DNA of 64,000 nucleotides from contig JAGWBJ010000007.1 in NCBI GenBank assembly GCA_021295955.1, positions 1-64,000 of the forward strand, given 5' to 3'. Numbering within the stretch: position 1 is the stretch's first letter; each line of letters starts with the position of its first letter. The DNA is from Dehalococcoidia bacterium. GTDB taxonomy: Bacteria > Chloroflexota > Dehalococcoidia > Lucifugimonadales > JAGWBF01. Both the position numbers and the translations under genes were made by a program. Positions 48,527 through 57,437 of this stretch are shown in pieces. The notes beneath the pieces are model-generated. The model was not told the origin of the DNA, did not search any database, and saw only the letters and a program-made list of their open reading frames with translations.

Positions 48527-48895
48527 ATGTGGGAGATAGGTGAGCGGGTCGACATCGGCTGGCCCGACTTCGGGCGGCCGCCGGTACCCTACGAGGTCGT
48601 CGACGTAGACAACCTTGGACAGGTGGTCCGCGCCCGCGTCCAGGACGGATCGGGGCGCCAGGGCGGCTTCCTGGTGGTGTACGGCGAGGAGGACTGGGTC
48701 CTCCAGCTGCTGGCCAAGGAGGCGTCGGAGGCCCTGGGTTTCCCCGTGGTGGTCTCGGAGCTCAACTGCAGCATCGACGGCAGGGTCCTCCGGAGCTTCG
48801 ACTACGAGTGGTGGCCCACGCCGGACTACGCCGAGCGCCCCCGCCTTCTCGCTCGGACCATCAGCATCCTGCTCGAACGTATGAAAGCGTCCTGA
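48527..48895 (+). CDS. Small protein of unknown function
   Basis: 122 residues with GGAGAG 5 bases before the ATG. Contains SFDYEWWPTPDYAERPRLLARTISILLERMK at the C-terminus and several Asp/Glu-rich turns, with no signal peptide and no cysteine cluster (a single Cys). I do not recognise the family. It lies 64 bases before a hydantoinase-like gene on the same strand. Codon use fits the rest of the genome, so it is likely real. Confidence 0.65.
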   Translation: MWEIGERVDIGWPDFGRPPVPYEVVDVDNLGQVVRARVQDGSGRQGGFLVVYGEEDWVLQLLAKEASEALGFPVVVSELNCSIDGRVLRSFDYEWWPTPDYAERPRLLARTISILLERMKAS

Positions 48896-48958
48896 ACCAC
48901 GGCCCCCGTCTGCGGGCTTCACGGCGGGGATACAGGCAAGCCTCTACAAGGAGTCGCC

Positions 48959-50389
48959 ATGCTGGACATGATTATCCGGGGCGGTCGGGTGGTAACGGGC
49001 CAGAGGGTGGCCGAGATGGACGTGGCGGTGCAGGGAGAGAAGATCGTGGCCGTCACGGAACCGGGGGTGCTGGGGGCGGAGGCCGCCCGGGTCATCGACG
49101 CCTCGGGGAAGGTCGTCGTGCCCGGGGGCATCGAGCCCCACGCCCACGTTGCCACCCCGGTGCCCCAGCTATGGACGGGGGTGCCGGGAGTGGAGACCCA
49201 GTCGCCCGAGGCGGCCAGCCGGGCCGCGGCCTTCGGCGGCACCACCACCATGGTGGACTTTGCCCGGCCCCTCCACGGCGCCATGCCCCTGGAGGCCGTG
49301 GAGCAGCGAGTCCAGCGGTTCGCGGGCCACTCGTATATCGACTTCGCCTTCCACTGCGTGTTCAACGGGGTCAGCCCGCCGGACCACATCGCCCAGATTC
49401 GGGAGCTCATCTCCTCGGGCGTGGCCTCCATGAAGGTGTGGACCATCACCCGCCCGGGAGACCCTCCCAATCCCGCCACCGACGACGGGCACCTGTGGGC
49501 GGTGATGGACCAGGTGGCACGCCACGGGGGCATCGTCGCCGTGCACGGGGAAGACCAGGCCATCACCGACTACATGACGGAGAAGCTGAGGCGCGAGGGC
49601 AGGGACCAGGCCCACAACATCCACCTGGCCCACAACAACCTCTCCGAGGAGGTCACCTTCAACAAGACGGTGCGCATGGCCCGGAGCACGGGGGCCGGTG
49701 TCTACTTCGTCCACGTCACGGCCAGGGAGGGGGTGGAGGCGATCATGCACGGGCGGGCCGACGGCCTTCCCATCTACGGAGAGGTGCTGCACCACTTCCT
49801 CTGCTTCACCTCCGAGGACTACCTCAAGCCGGAGGGCAACCTGTACCACACCAACCCGGGCCTGAAGTTCGCCGACGACAGGGACGCCCTGTGGCGGGAG
49901 ACCATCCGGGGGGGCATCTCCACCGTGGCCACCGACGAGTACACCACCCACAAGGCCAGCAAGCTTGAGGGAAAGACCATCGACACCATCCAGGGCGGCC
50001 ACAACGGCATCGAGACCCGTTTCATCATCACCTACTCCGAGGGGGTGTCCAAGGGGCGCATCTCCCTGCAACGGTTCGTGGAGCTGACCTCCTCCAACGC
50101 AGCGCGGCTGCTAGGCATGTACCCGCAGAAGGGGGCCTTGGCCGCGGGCAGCGACGCCGACATCGTGCTGGTGGACCCGGATGTGCGCAAGACCATCGCC
50201 CTGTCGGACCTACACGCCGACTCGGACTACAGCATCTGGGAGGGCTGGCAGGTGCAGGGATGGCCGGTTACGACCATCCTCCGGGGCTCCGTGGTGGTGG
50301 AGGACGGCAAGCTGCTGGGAAGTCCGCAGCACGGCCGGTTCCTGAAGCGCAAGATATCCTCGGAGGTGCTGGCCCGGCCCGCCGCATGA
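48959..50389 (+). CDS. Dihydropyrimidinase/hydantoinase-like amidohydrolase
   Basis: 476 residues. MIIRGGRVVTGQ and VIDASGKVVVPGGIEPHAHV give the first two metal His (HxH), SGVASMKVWTI the carboxylated Lys position, HGED and YFVHVTAREG the later His ligands, and TDEYTTHKASK the catalytic Asp. The C-terminal LGMYPQKGALAAGSDADIVLVDP is typical of cyclic amidohydrolases. It would open a cyclic ureide or hydantoin-type ring. AAGGAG precedes the ATG. Exact substrate unknown; fits the ureide theme of 1-8.6 kb. Confidence 0.87.
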   Translation: MLDMIIRGGRVVTGQRVAEMDVAVQGEKIVAVTEPGVLGAEAARVIDASGKVVVPGGIEPHAHVATPVPQLWTGVPGVETQSPEAASRAAAFGGTTTMVDFARPLHGAMPLEAVEQRVQRFAGHSYIDFAFHCVFNGVSPPDHIAQIRELISSGVASMKVWTITRPGDPPNPATDDGHLWAVMDQVARHGGIVAVHGEDQAITDYMTEKLRREGRDQAHNIHLAHNNLSEEVTFNKTVRMARSTGAGVYFVHVTAREGVEAIMHGRADGLPIYGEVLHHFLCFTSEDYLKPEGNLYHTNPGLKFADDRDALWRETIRGGISTVATDEYTTHKASKLEGKTIDTIQGGHNGIETRFIITYSEGVSKGRISLQRFVELTSSNAARLLGMYPQKGALAAGSDADIVLVDPDVRKTIALSDLHADSDYSIWEGWQVQGWPVTTILRGSVVVEDGKLLGSPQHGRFLKRKISSEVLARPAA

Positions 50390-50490
50390 CCCCCCGGCAG
50401 GCCGTGGCAAGGGGCCTCACCCCAACCCAAGTTTCCCCCACCGCGTTGGACGAATCGTAGCGGGGAAGGGACTTCCTGCAGGAGGGCGTC

Positions 50491-51840
50491 TTGATCTACG
50501 AAGCCGAGGCGGGAGACCTGAACCTGGTCGCCGTTGGCGACGCGATGGTCACCCAGAAGCTGTCCGTCTACCGGGAGGCGCGGTACCTGGAGCTGATGGA
50601 CCTGATCCGCGGCGCCGACGCCGCCTGCGCCAACCTGGAGATGACCTACCACGACTGGGAGCCGGCCCCCGGCCTGTCCACCAGCGTGGCCTTCTCGGCC
50701 ACGACTCCGGCCCACCTGGAGGAGTACAAGTGGATGGGCTTCCGGCTGGCGACCATGGCCCACAACCACCACAACGACTACGGCATCGACGGCCTTCTGA
50801 CCAGCCAGGGCCACGTGGAGGAGGCGGGGCTGGTGCACGCCGGGGCGGGGCGGAACCTGGCCGAGGCCCGGGCCCCCGCCTACCTGGAGACCCCCAAGGG
50901 GCGCATCGCCCTGCTGGCCTGCGCCAGCACCTTCGTGGAGGCGGGGCTGGCCACCCGGCAGAGGCCGGACCACAAGGGCCGCGCTGGGATAAGCGGGCTC
51001 CACCACCACCCCATCTACACCGTGGACCCCCAGTCCTTCGAACAGCTCCGAAGGATCAGCCGGGGACTGGGCCTGGAGGCCAACAAGGACGCTCTGAGGC
51101 GGTTCGTCTCCTACGGCGACGTGCCCCGGGACACCGACGACGAGTTCTACTTCATCGACAGGGGACGCCCGGCCTACCGGCGCCTCTTCCGCCGCGGCGA
51201 GGAGTTCGCGGTGTCGTCGGAGCCCGACGCCGGGGACACCGAGGACATACTGAGGTGGGTGAGGGAGGCCCGGAGGCAGGCCGACTGGGTGCTCCTGAGC
51301 ATCCACTGCCACGAGCACGACGTGGACCCGGAGGCGGCCCCCGCCTTTCTGGAGACCTTCGCCAGGAGGTGCGTCGACGAGGGCGTGGACGTGTTCATAG
51401 GCCACGGCCCCCACTTCGCCCGGGGAGTGGAGATATACAGGGGAAAGCCCATCCTCTACGGCCTGGGGAACTTCGTCTTCCAGAACGAGACCTACCGGTG
51501 GGCGCCCCAGGAGACCTACGAGGCCCACGGCCTGGGCTACGACAACACCACCGCCGACGCCTGGGACGCCCGGACCCTGGGGGGCACCGTCAGCTTCTAT
51601 TCGGACCCCAAGTACTGGAGGGGGCTGGTGGCGCAGCCGGTGTTCCAGGGCTGGGAGCTGAAGGAGCTGAGACTTCACGTGGCCGACCTGGGATACCGTC
51701 AGCCCCGCTCCCGCAACGGCCGCCCCGTTCTCGCCAGCGCCGAGATAGCCTCGGAGACCCTGGATAGGGTGGCCCGTCTCTCGGAGCGCTACGGGACCCG
51801 CATCGACTTCCGGGACGGGGTGGGGATCGTCCGCCCGTAG
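50491..51840 (+). CDS. CapA-like metallophosphatase-fold protein
   Basis: 449 residues from TTG 50491 with AGGAGGG upstream. NLVAVGDAMVTQKL, ACANLEMTY, TMAHNHHNDYGIDGL, SIHCHEHDVDP and FIGHGPHFARGVEIYRGKPILYGLGNFVFQ are the metal-binding and structural motifs of the CapA/PgsA family. Members take part in poly-gamma-glutamate handling or act as uncharacterised hydrolases. No signal peptide or transmembrane segment is present, which is unusual for CapA of Bacillus and suggests a cytoplasmic enzyme instead. Confidence 0.83.
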   Translation: MIYEAEAGDLNLVAVGDAMVTQKLSVYREARYLELMDLIRGADAACANLEMTYHDWEPAPGLSTSVAFSATTPAHLEEYKWMGFRLATMAHNHHNDYGIDGLLTSQGHVEEAGLVHAGAGRNLAEARAPAYLETPKGRIALLACASTFVEAGLATRQRPDHKGRAGISGLHHHPIYTVDPQSFEQLRRISRGLGLEANKDALRRFVSYGDVPRDTDDEFYFIDRGRPAYRRLFRRGEEFAVSSEPDAGDTEDILRWVREARRQADWVLLSIHCHEHDVDPEAAPAFLETFARRCVDEGVDVFIGHGPHFARGVEIYRGKPILYGLGNFVFQNETYRWAPQETYEAHGLGYDNTTADAWDARTLGGTVSFYSDPKYWRGLVAQPVFQGWELKELRLHVADLGYRQPRSRNGRPVLASAEIASETLDRVARLSERYGTRIDFRDGVGIVRP

Positions 51841-51884
51841 ACCCGCGGCCTCCCGTGGGCCGGCTCGCCGTCCATCGAGGGAAG

Positions 51885-52283
51885 CTAGCCCGCCGTCATG
51901 TAGCAGCGCAGCTCGATCTTGTTCCCCAGAGGGTCCACGATCTTGAACTGCTGGCCCATGCCCTGGGCGCCGAAGGCCGGGTGCACGTCGGCATCCACCT
52001 GGACGCCCAGGGACTTGAGGCTCCGGCGAAGCTCCTCCATGTCCGTGGGCTCCAGCACCAGGCAGAAGTGGTCCATGTTAGGGGTGGCCCTGTCCACCTC
52101 CGACGCGGGGCTCAGATCCAGGATGATCTCCGGGGACACGCGCACCGACACGAACCCCACCTTCCCCTGGCGGAACTCCTCCTCCCGGAGGACCTCCAGG
52201 CCCATGACGTCCCGGTAGAAGTCCAGCAGCCGGTCAACGTCCTCGGTCTTGATGACGATGTGGTCCAGGCCTTTGACCTTCAT
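51885..52283 (-). CDS. VOC family protein
   Basis: About 132 residues from ATG 52283 with GGAGGGG 5 bases upstream. KGLDHIVIKTEDVDRLLDFYRDVMGLEVL, MDHFCLVLEPTDMEELRRSL and FKIVDPLGNKIELRCY form one VOC domain with His and Glu metal positions. As one domain it should dimerise. It shares the start pattern with fosfomycin/glyoxalase-like proteins but the substrate is not known. It converges with the CapA-like gene. Confidence 0.87.
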   Translation of the reverse strand: MKVKGLDHIVIKTEDVDRLLDFYRDVMGLEVLREEEFRQGKVGFVSVRVSPEIILDLSPASEVDRATPNMDHFCLVLEPTDMEELRRSLKSLGVQVDADVHPAFGAQGMGQQFKIVDPLGNKIELRCYMTAG

Positions 52284-52409
52284 GCTACCCCTCCATACGC
52301 AATACCAGGCCGCAATACCAGGCCGCATTGGGGACCATTATACCCGTAGGCCCGTCCCCTCGTACCGGTGGAAGACGGCAAGCCAGGACTGAAGTCCGGA
52401 CCGCCGTGC

Positions 52410-52415
52410 TATAAT
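52410..52415 (+). promoter_or_regulatory. TATAAT box upstream of selD
   Basis: Consensus -10 hexamer 37 bases before the selD ATG. No convincing -35 box at 16-18 bases. Confidence 0.4.
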
Positions 52416-52451
52416 TGCCGGGAGCAAACAGACACGGTATGAAGGGGAGCT

Positions 52452-53498
52452 ATGGTAACGGAGCCCATCAGGCTAACCAGCCTGGCCCACTGCGCGGGGT
52501 GAGCCGCCAAGTTCAGCCCCGAGGACCTGGTCCAGGTCCTGAGTCACCTGCCCGTCGTCTCCGACCCAAACGTGCTGGTCGGCACGGCAACCGGAGACGA
52601 CGCCGGAGTCTACCGCCTGGGGGATGACACCGCCCTGGTGCTGACGGTGGACTTCTTTCCGCCCATTGTCGACGACCCGGTCAGCTTCGGGGCCATCGCG
52701 GTGGCCAACTCCGTCAGCGACATCTACGCCATGGGGGGCAAGCCCCTGCTCGGCCTGAACATCGTGGGGTTCCCTGTGGAGCTGCCCAAGGACATCCTGG
52801 GCAAGATACTCCAAGGCGGCCAAGCCAAGGCCCAGGAAGCCGGATGCCTGATAATCGGTGGACACACCGTGGACGACCGGGAGCCCAAGTACGGCCTGGC
52901 CGCGGTGGGGCTCGTAGAGCCCGGCAAGCAGATTACCAACGCCGGCGCCCGGCCCGGGGACTCGCTGGTGCTGACCAAGCCCCTGGGAACCGGCATCATA
53001 ACCACCGCCGGCAAGCAGGGGACCGTGTCTACCGAGGTCCTGGACGGGGCGGTGGCCGTGATGAGTACCCTGAACCGGGCCGCCTCGGAGGCGATGGTGG
53101 AGGTGGGCGTCAACGCCTGCACCGACGTTACGGGCTTCGGGCTGGTCGGCCACCTGAGCTCCATGATGCGAGAGAGCGGCGCGGGCTGCAGGCTGCGCAT
53201 GTCCGCCATGCCGGTGCTCCCCGGCGCCCGGGACCTGCTGGAGCAGGGCGTCGCCCCCGGCGGCACCCACCGCAACCTGGAGGGTGTGGGCAGCCACGTA
53301 CGGTGGCACGACGAGATCTCCCGGGAGTCCAGGCTCCTCCTGTGCGACGCTCAGACGTCGGGAGGGCTACTGATATCGGTGGCGAGAGACCGCGTGGACC
53401 GGCTTCTGCAGGAGATGGGCGCGAGGGGTGTGGCCGGCTCCCGGGTCATCGGCGAGGTCCTGGACGGCGGCGAGCAGGGGATACAGGTCGTACCCTGA
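52452..53498 (+). CDS. selD: Selenophosphate synthetase with in-frame UGA (selenocysteine)
   Basis: 348 residues if the TGA at 52500-52502 is read as selenocysteine 17. The codons before it (TSLAHCAG-Sec-AAKFSPEDL) and after it are in the same frame and match SelD; Sec17 and Lys20 have the same numbering as the catalytic Cys17 and Lys20 of E. coli SelD. VGTATGDDAGVYRLGDDTALVLTVDFFPP, SVSDIYAMGGKPL, GGHTVDDREPKYGLAAVG and GLVGHLSSMMRESG follow. It makes selenophosphate from selenide and ATP. A hairpin is present just after the UGA. Confidence 0.93.
52522..52540 (+). promoter_or_regulatory. Bacterial SECIS-like hairpin in selD
   Basis: Perfect 8-bp stem AGGACCTG (52522-52529) / CAGGTCCT (52533-52540) with a GTC loop, starting 20 bases after the UGA. 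A short hairpin with G and U in the apical loop soon after the UGA is the bacterial SECIS format bound by SelB. Confidence 0.72.
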
Positions 53499-53505
53499 GG
53501 CGGCG

Positions 53506-55896
53506 TCAGGCCAGTATACCCGACTCCTCCAGCTTCCTGATCTCTTCCTCGGACATGCCCAGCAGGGTGCCGAAGACGTGGGCGTTGTCCTCGCCCAGGC
53601 CGTGACAACGGTCGACGCGGCCCGGGGCGTCCGAGAGGCGTACGAAGAGGCCGGGATACTCCACGACCCCCACGTCGCTCTCCTCGACGCCCACGATGAA
53701 GCCTCGTTCCCGCAGGTGCGAGTCGTGGAACAGGTGCTCTCCGTTCTGGACGGCCCCCGCCGGCACGCCCGCCTTCTGCAGGATGCGCATGGCCTGGTGA
53801 GGCGTGTGGTCCCGGGTCCACTCCCGGATATGCTCCGCCAGCTCGTCCCGGTGTTCCAGGCGGCCGTCCATCGTGGAGAAGCGCTCGTCGGCGGACCATG
53901 ACGGCGAGCCCAGGGCCCGGCATAGGGCTTGCCACTCCCCTTCGTCCCTGACGGCGATCACGCACCAGGCGTCCTCGCCCCTGCAGCGAAAGGCCCCGTG
54001 GGGCGCGAAGAACCGGTGGCCGTTTCCCATGGGCGCCGGCACGTGTCCGTTGGTCAAGTAGTCCAGGTACACGGCGCCCAGGGCAAATGCGGTGGCGTCG
54101 ACCTGGCTCATCTCGACGAGCTGTCCCCGGCCGGTGCGGTCCCTGTGATGGAGCGCGGCCATGATGGCCACGCCCCCGAAGGCGGCGCTAAGGTAGTCCG
54201 GCGTCCACACCGGCGGGCCCTCGGGCTCGTCCCTATCGGGGTACGACCACAGGTGATACATGCCCGTAATGCCCATGGCCACCGCGGCCAGGCCCACGTA
54301 GTCCCGGTAGGGACCGGTGATGCCGAACCCGGGCAGCCGCACCATGATCACGTCCTCCCGCAGCTCCTTGAGGTCATCGTAGCCCATGCCCCAGCGGTCC
54401 ATGACCCGGGGGCTGAAGTTCTCCAGCACCAGGTCGCAGTGGGGGACCAGCTCCTTCACGATGCGGCGGCCCTCCTCGGTGCCCATGTCGACGGTGACGC
54501 AACGCTTGTTGCGGTTCATCTCGTTGAACGTCACGCGCTGCTGCAGCACCACCCGGGGGTCCAGGTTGGGGCTGGCCCGTCCCCGCTGCTGGTGGGACCG
54601 GGACTCCACCTTGATGACCTCAGCGCCGTTCTCGGCCAGGAGACGGGCCAGGTAGGGGCCGGCGATGGCCTGGGTGAAGTCCAGGACGCGGACGCCCTCC
54701 AGGGGCGCGGCGGCGGGACCGCCCCGGCTGTCGGCGGCCGGCCGGGGGCCCCAGGCCCTCGTGACCTCTTCGGTGTGCCGGCCCAGCTCGGGCGCCGGCC
54801 TGACGAGCCGGGCCGGGGTCTCGCTGAGCCTGAAGGGGGGCCGCACCAGCCTGTGGTCCCCAACCACGGGATGCCGCAGGTCCTCCAGCATCTCCCGCTG
54901 CAGGAAGTGGGCGTCGCGGGTGAACTCGTCGGGCCGGTTCACGGGGCCCACGGTGATGTGGTGGGCCTGCCCCTGGCTGAAGAGCCGGTCCTTGGGGACC
55001 TGCCTGGTGAAGTCCATGGCCATGGACTCGATGAACTCCTGGCTGGCGATGCGGATGTGCCGGTTGTCCCACAGGGGATCGGCCAGGACCTCGGGGCTCC
55101 CCATCCACTCGACGAAGCTCCTCCAGTGGGGCGTGGAGATGACCACCAGGTGGCAGTAGCCGTCGCTGGCGGGGTAGATGCCATAGGGCATGCCTCCCCC
55201 CAGGGGTGTGCGGCTGCCCGCCCGCTCCAGGAAGGTGGAGTTGGAGCTGTAGTTGACAACGACGTGCTGTTGGGCCGCCAGCACCTCCTGGCAGGAGACC
55301 TCTACGCGCTGACCGCGGCCGCTGCGGTCCCGCTCCCTCAGGGCCAGCAGCACGCCGTAGGCGGCGAAGGAGGCGGCCAGGTCATAGGGGACGTCTCCGG
55401 GCTCCGACAGCGGCTCCCGGTCTGGCGAGCCGCAGAGGGCCATCACTCCGCCCATGGCGCTGCAGACTATGGGCGGCGCTTCGAACCCGCTGTAGGGCCC
55501 GGAGAGGCCGAACCCCGTGATGGACGCCACCACCAGGCCGGGGTTGTGCAGGGTAAGCGCCTGATGGCCCAGGCCCATCTCATCCATGATACCGGGAGGG
55601 AACGTCTGCAGCACGGCGTCGGCGTTCCGGACCAGCTCCAGGAAAGACTCCCTGCCCCGGGAGGACTCCAGGTCCAGAACGATGCTCCTCTTGTTGGCGT
55701 TGAGGTTGAGGAAGTCGAGGCTGCGCTCCCGGCCCGGCCGGCCGCCGGCGTATGGGGGCGCGTGGCGGGCCGGGTCTCCGGCGGGGGCCTCCACCTTGAC
55801 GACGTCCGCCCCCAGGTCGGCCAGGAGGCGCCCGCACATGTGCCCCGACCGGTCGGTCAGGTCAAGGACACGGACTCCTTCGATCGCTCCAGGCAT
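53506..55896 (-). CDS. Tandem-fused CaiB/BaiF CoA-transferase (two domains)
   Basis: About 796 residues, twice the normal length. Domain 1 (1-~385) starts IEGVRVLDLTDRSGHMCGRLLADLGADVVKVE with Asp172 in VPYDLAAS; domain 2 (~399-796) starts LEGVRVLDFTQAIAGPYLARLLAENGAEVIKVE with Asp567 in WTPDYLSAA. Each aspartate is at the position of the catalytic Asp169 of formyl-CoA transferase, so both sites may be active. Single-domain family members form interlocked dimers; the fusion may be an internal dimer. ATG 55896 is chosen as the first codon of the conserved start. Confidence 0.9.
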   Translation of the reverse strand: MPGAIEGVRVLDLTDRSGHMCGRLLADLGADVVKVEAPAGDPARHAPPYAGGRPGRERSLDFLNLNANKRSIVLDLESSRGRESFLELVRNADAVLQTFPPGIMDEMGLGHQALTLHNPGLVVASITGFGLSGPYSGFEAPPIVCSAMGGVMALCGSPDREPLSEPGDVPYDLAASFAAYGVLLALRERDRSGRGQRVEVSCQEVLAAQQHVVVNYSSNSTFLERAGSRTPLGGGMPYGIYPASDGYCHLVVISTPHWRSFVEWMGSPEVLADPLWDNRHIRIASQEFIESMAMDFTRQVPKDRLFSQGQAHHITVGPVNRPDEFTRDAHFLQREMLEDLRHPVVGDHRLVRPPFRLSETPARLVRPAPELGRHTEEVTRAWGPRPAADSRGGPAAAPLEGVRVLDFTQAIAGPYLARLLAENGAEVIKVESRSHQQRGRASPNLDPRVVLQQRVTFNEMNRNKRCVTVDMGTEEGRRIVKELVPHCDLVLENFSPRVMDRWGMGYDDLKELREDVIMVRLPGFGITGPYRDYVGLAAVAMGITGMYHLWSYPDRDEPEGPPVWTPDYLSAAFGGVAIMAALHHRDRTGRGQLVEMSQVDATAFALGAVYLDYLTNGHVPAPMGNGHRFFAPHGAFRCRGEDAWCVIAVRDEGEWQALCRALGSPSWSADERFSTMDGRLEHRDELAEHIREWTRDHTPHQAMRILQKAGVPAGAVQNGEHLFHDSHLRERGFIVGVEESDVGVVEYPGLFVRLSDAPGRVDRCHGLGEDNAHVFGTLLGMSEEEIRKLEESGILA

Positions 55897-56291
55897 CGTT
55901 ATCCCATACCCTCGTTGGTCACGGGCAACATGGTACTGCTTCCGCAGGCCGCAAGCAATGGGAGCGGGGGAGGCGTCTACGGCCGTCCCTACTCTGCAAA
56001 TATCCCTTGCCCGGTGCTGCCGTAGGGGCGCCCCTACAGGCAGGCATGGGGCGCCTGCCCATCTCCGGAGTTGGGTTTCGCACCACCCATCCCCGGGTCC
56101 CGGCCTTCGCCGGTACGACGGGTTGGGTGCGGCACGAATCGGGCGGCCCGGTGGTGTATGCGGCCCGGTGGTGTACGCAGCCCGGTGGTGTACGCGGCCC
56201 GGTGGTGTACGCGGCCCGGTGGTGTACAATGGGGGACGGACCCAGGGCGGGGCAGCGGGAGTCAGCCCGCGCCCCGACGCCGGAGGTAGTA
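55897..56291. other. 395-base divergent intergenic region
   Basis: Lies between the double CoA-transferase (minus) and the Fe-ADH-like gene (plus). It holds part of a dispersed repeat (about 56081-56125) and the 17-base tandem array at 56145-56229. No gene is supported; frames that cross the array are open on both strands only because the unit has no stop. Confidence 0.6.
56145..56229. repeat. 17-bp tandem repeat, five copies
   Basis: Five head-to-tail units of GGCCCGGTGGTGTACGC with small changes (TATGC end in unit 1, AGCCC start in unit 3, TACAA end in unit 5). The last unit turns GTGTACGC into GTGTACAAT, a TACAAT -10-like box 63 bases before the ATG at 56292. Confidence 0.9.
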
Positions 56292-57437
56292 ATGGTCACC
56301 AACTTCCCCGCGGAATTCGGGTTCCACGTACCCACCAGGATAGTGTTCGGCGAGGGCTCCCTGGCCCGGCTGCCCGAGGTCATAGACGAGGCATGCGGGG
56401 GCACCGGCGCCTCGGTCTTCCTGGTCACCGGGAAGCACAGCCTCAAGGCCCAGGGCATCCTGGACAGGGTGCTGGGCTCCCTTGGCCGGTTCCACGTCAC
56501 CCACTTCGACGGCGCCGTCCCGTTTCCCGCGTCCCAGGACGTTGACAGGGCCCTGGAGGCCTGCCGCCGGGCGGACCCCGACGCGGTCGTAGCCATCGGC
56601 GGGGGCAGCGCCATGGACCTGGCAAAGCTGACGGCGGTGCTGATGGCCAACCCGGGGCCCTCCATCGAGTACGGCAAGCGGCTGCGCACCATAGAGCAAC
56701 CCGGCCTGCCCTTCATCGCAGTCCCCACCACGTCGGGGAGCAGCAGCGAGGTGACCCCGGGCATGGCCATGTGGCAGTGGGACGAGAACACGTCGTACAA
56801 CGTGCGTCACACCTACATGTTCCCCACGGTGGCCCTGGTGGACCCCGACCTGACCATGTCCATGCCCCGGGACCTGGCGGCGGCCTCGGGGGTCGACGCC
56901 TTCAGCAGCGCCTTCGAGTCCTACTGGGCAACGGGCGCCCAACCCATGACGGACACCCTGGCCCTTGGAGTGGTGCGCATGTTCGCGGAAAACCTGGAGG
57001 CGTCATGCAGGGACGGCGGCCGGGCGGCCCGCGCCGCCTGCGCCCTGGCGGCCACCATGTCCGGCGTGGGCTACAGCAACTGCCCGCCCAACGTGTGCCA
57101 CGCCTTCTCCCGGCCCCTGACCATCTTCTGGCGCGTGGCCCACGGCCAGGCGGTGGGCGTCACCCTCCCCGCCTTCCTGGAGAGGAACGCTCCGGCCATC
57201 GCGCACAAGCTCCCGCCCCTGTGGGAGGCCCTGGGCGTCGGCGGCCTGGACGAGGCCGTGGCCCGGGTGACGTCGATCATGCGCAACTGCGGGCTGGAGA
57301 CGCGCCTGGGCGAGCTGGGGGTGTCCGAAGGGGACCTGGACAGGTACCTGGACGTGGTTGCCTGGGAGCGGCTGGCCACCATGCCCACCGACCTGTCCAG
57401 GCAGGAGGCCAGGGACCTGCTGAAGTCCCTCCTGTAG
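56292..57437 (+). CDS. Iron-containing alcohol dehydrogenase-like protein
   Basis: 381 residues from ATG 56292 with GGAGGTAGTA just upstream. FGFHVPTRIVFGEGSLARLP and AVVAIGGGSAMDLAKL (NAD site) with AVPTTSGSSSEVTPG are family signatures. The iron ligands should be Asp, His, His, His: Asp202 (GVDAFSSAFE), His270 (NVCHAFSRPL) and His284 (RVAHGQAVG) are present, but the second ligand position is Ser206 where the family has His. It may use another metal geometry or be changed in activity. It is divergent from the double CoA-transferase. Confidence 0.85.
   Translation: MVTNFPAEFGFHVPTRIVFGEGSLARLPEVIDEACGGTGASVFLVTGKHSLKAQGILDRVLGSLGRFHVTHFDGAVPFPASQDVDRALEACRRADPDAVVAIGGGSAMDLAKLTAVLMANPGPSIEYGKRLRTIEQPGLPFIAVPTTSGSSSEVTPGMAMWQWDENTSYNVRHTYMFPTVALVDPDLTMSMPRDLAAASGVDAFSSAFESYWATGAQPMTDTLALGVVRMFAENLEASCRDGGRAARAACALAATMSGVGYSNCPPNVCHAFSRPLTIFWRVAHGQAVGVTLPAFLERNAPAIAHKLPPLWEALGVGGLDEAVARVTSIMRNCGLETRLGELGVSEGDLDRYLDVVAWERLATMPTDLSRQEARDLLKSLL

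Noticed and set aside
53929-56025. 698-codon open frame on the plus strand opposite the double CoA-transferase
   Set aside because: Antisense shadow of codon bias; repetitive Gly/Val/His composition and no recognisable domain.
56145-56229. CRISPR array
   Set aside because: The 17-base units are directly adjacent with no spacers, and there are no cas genes.
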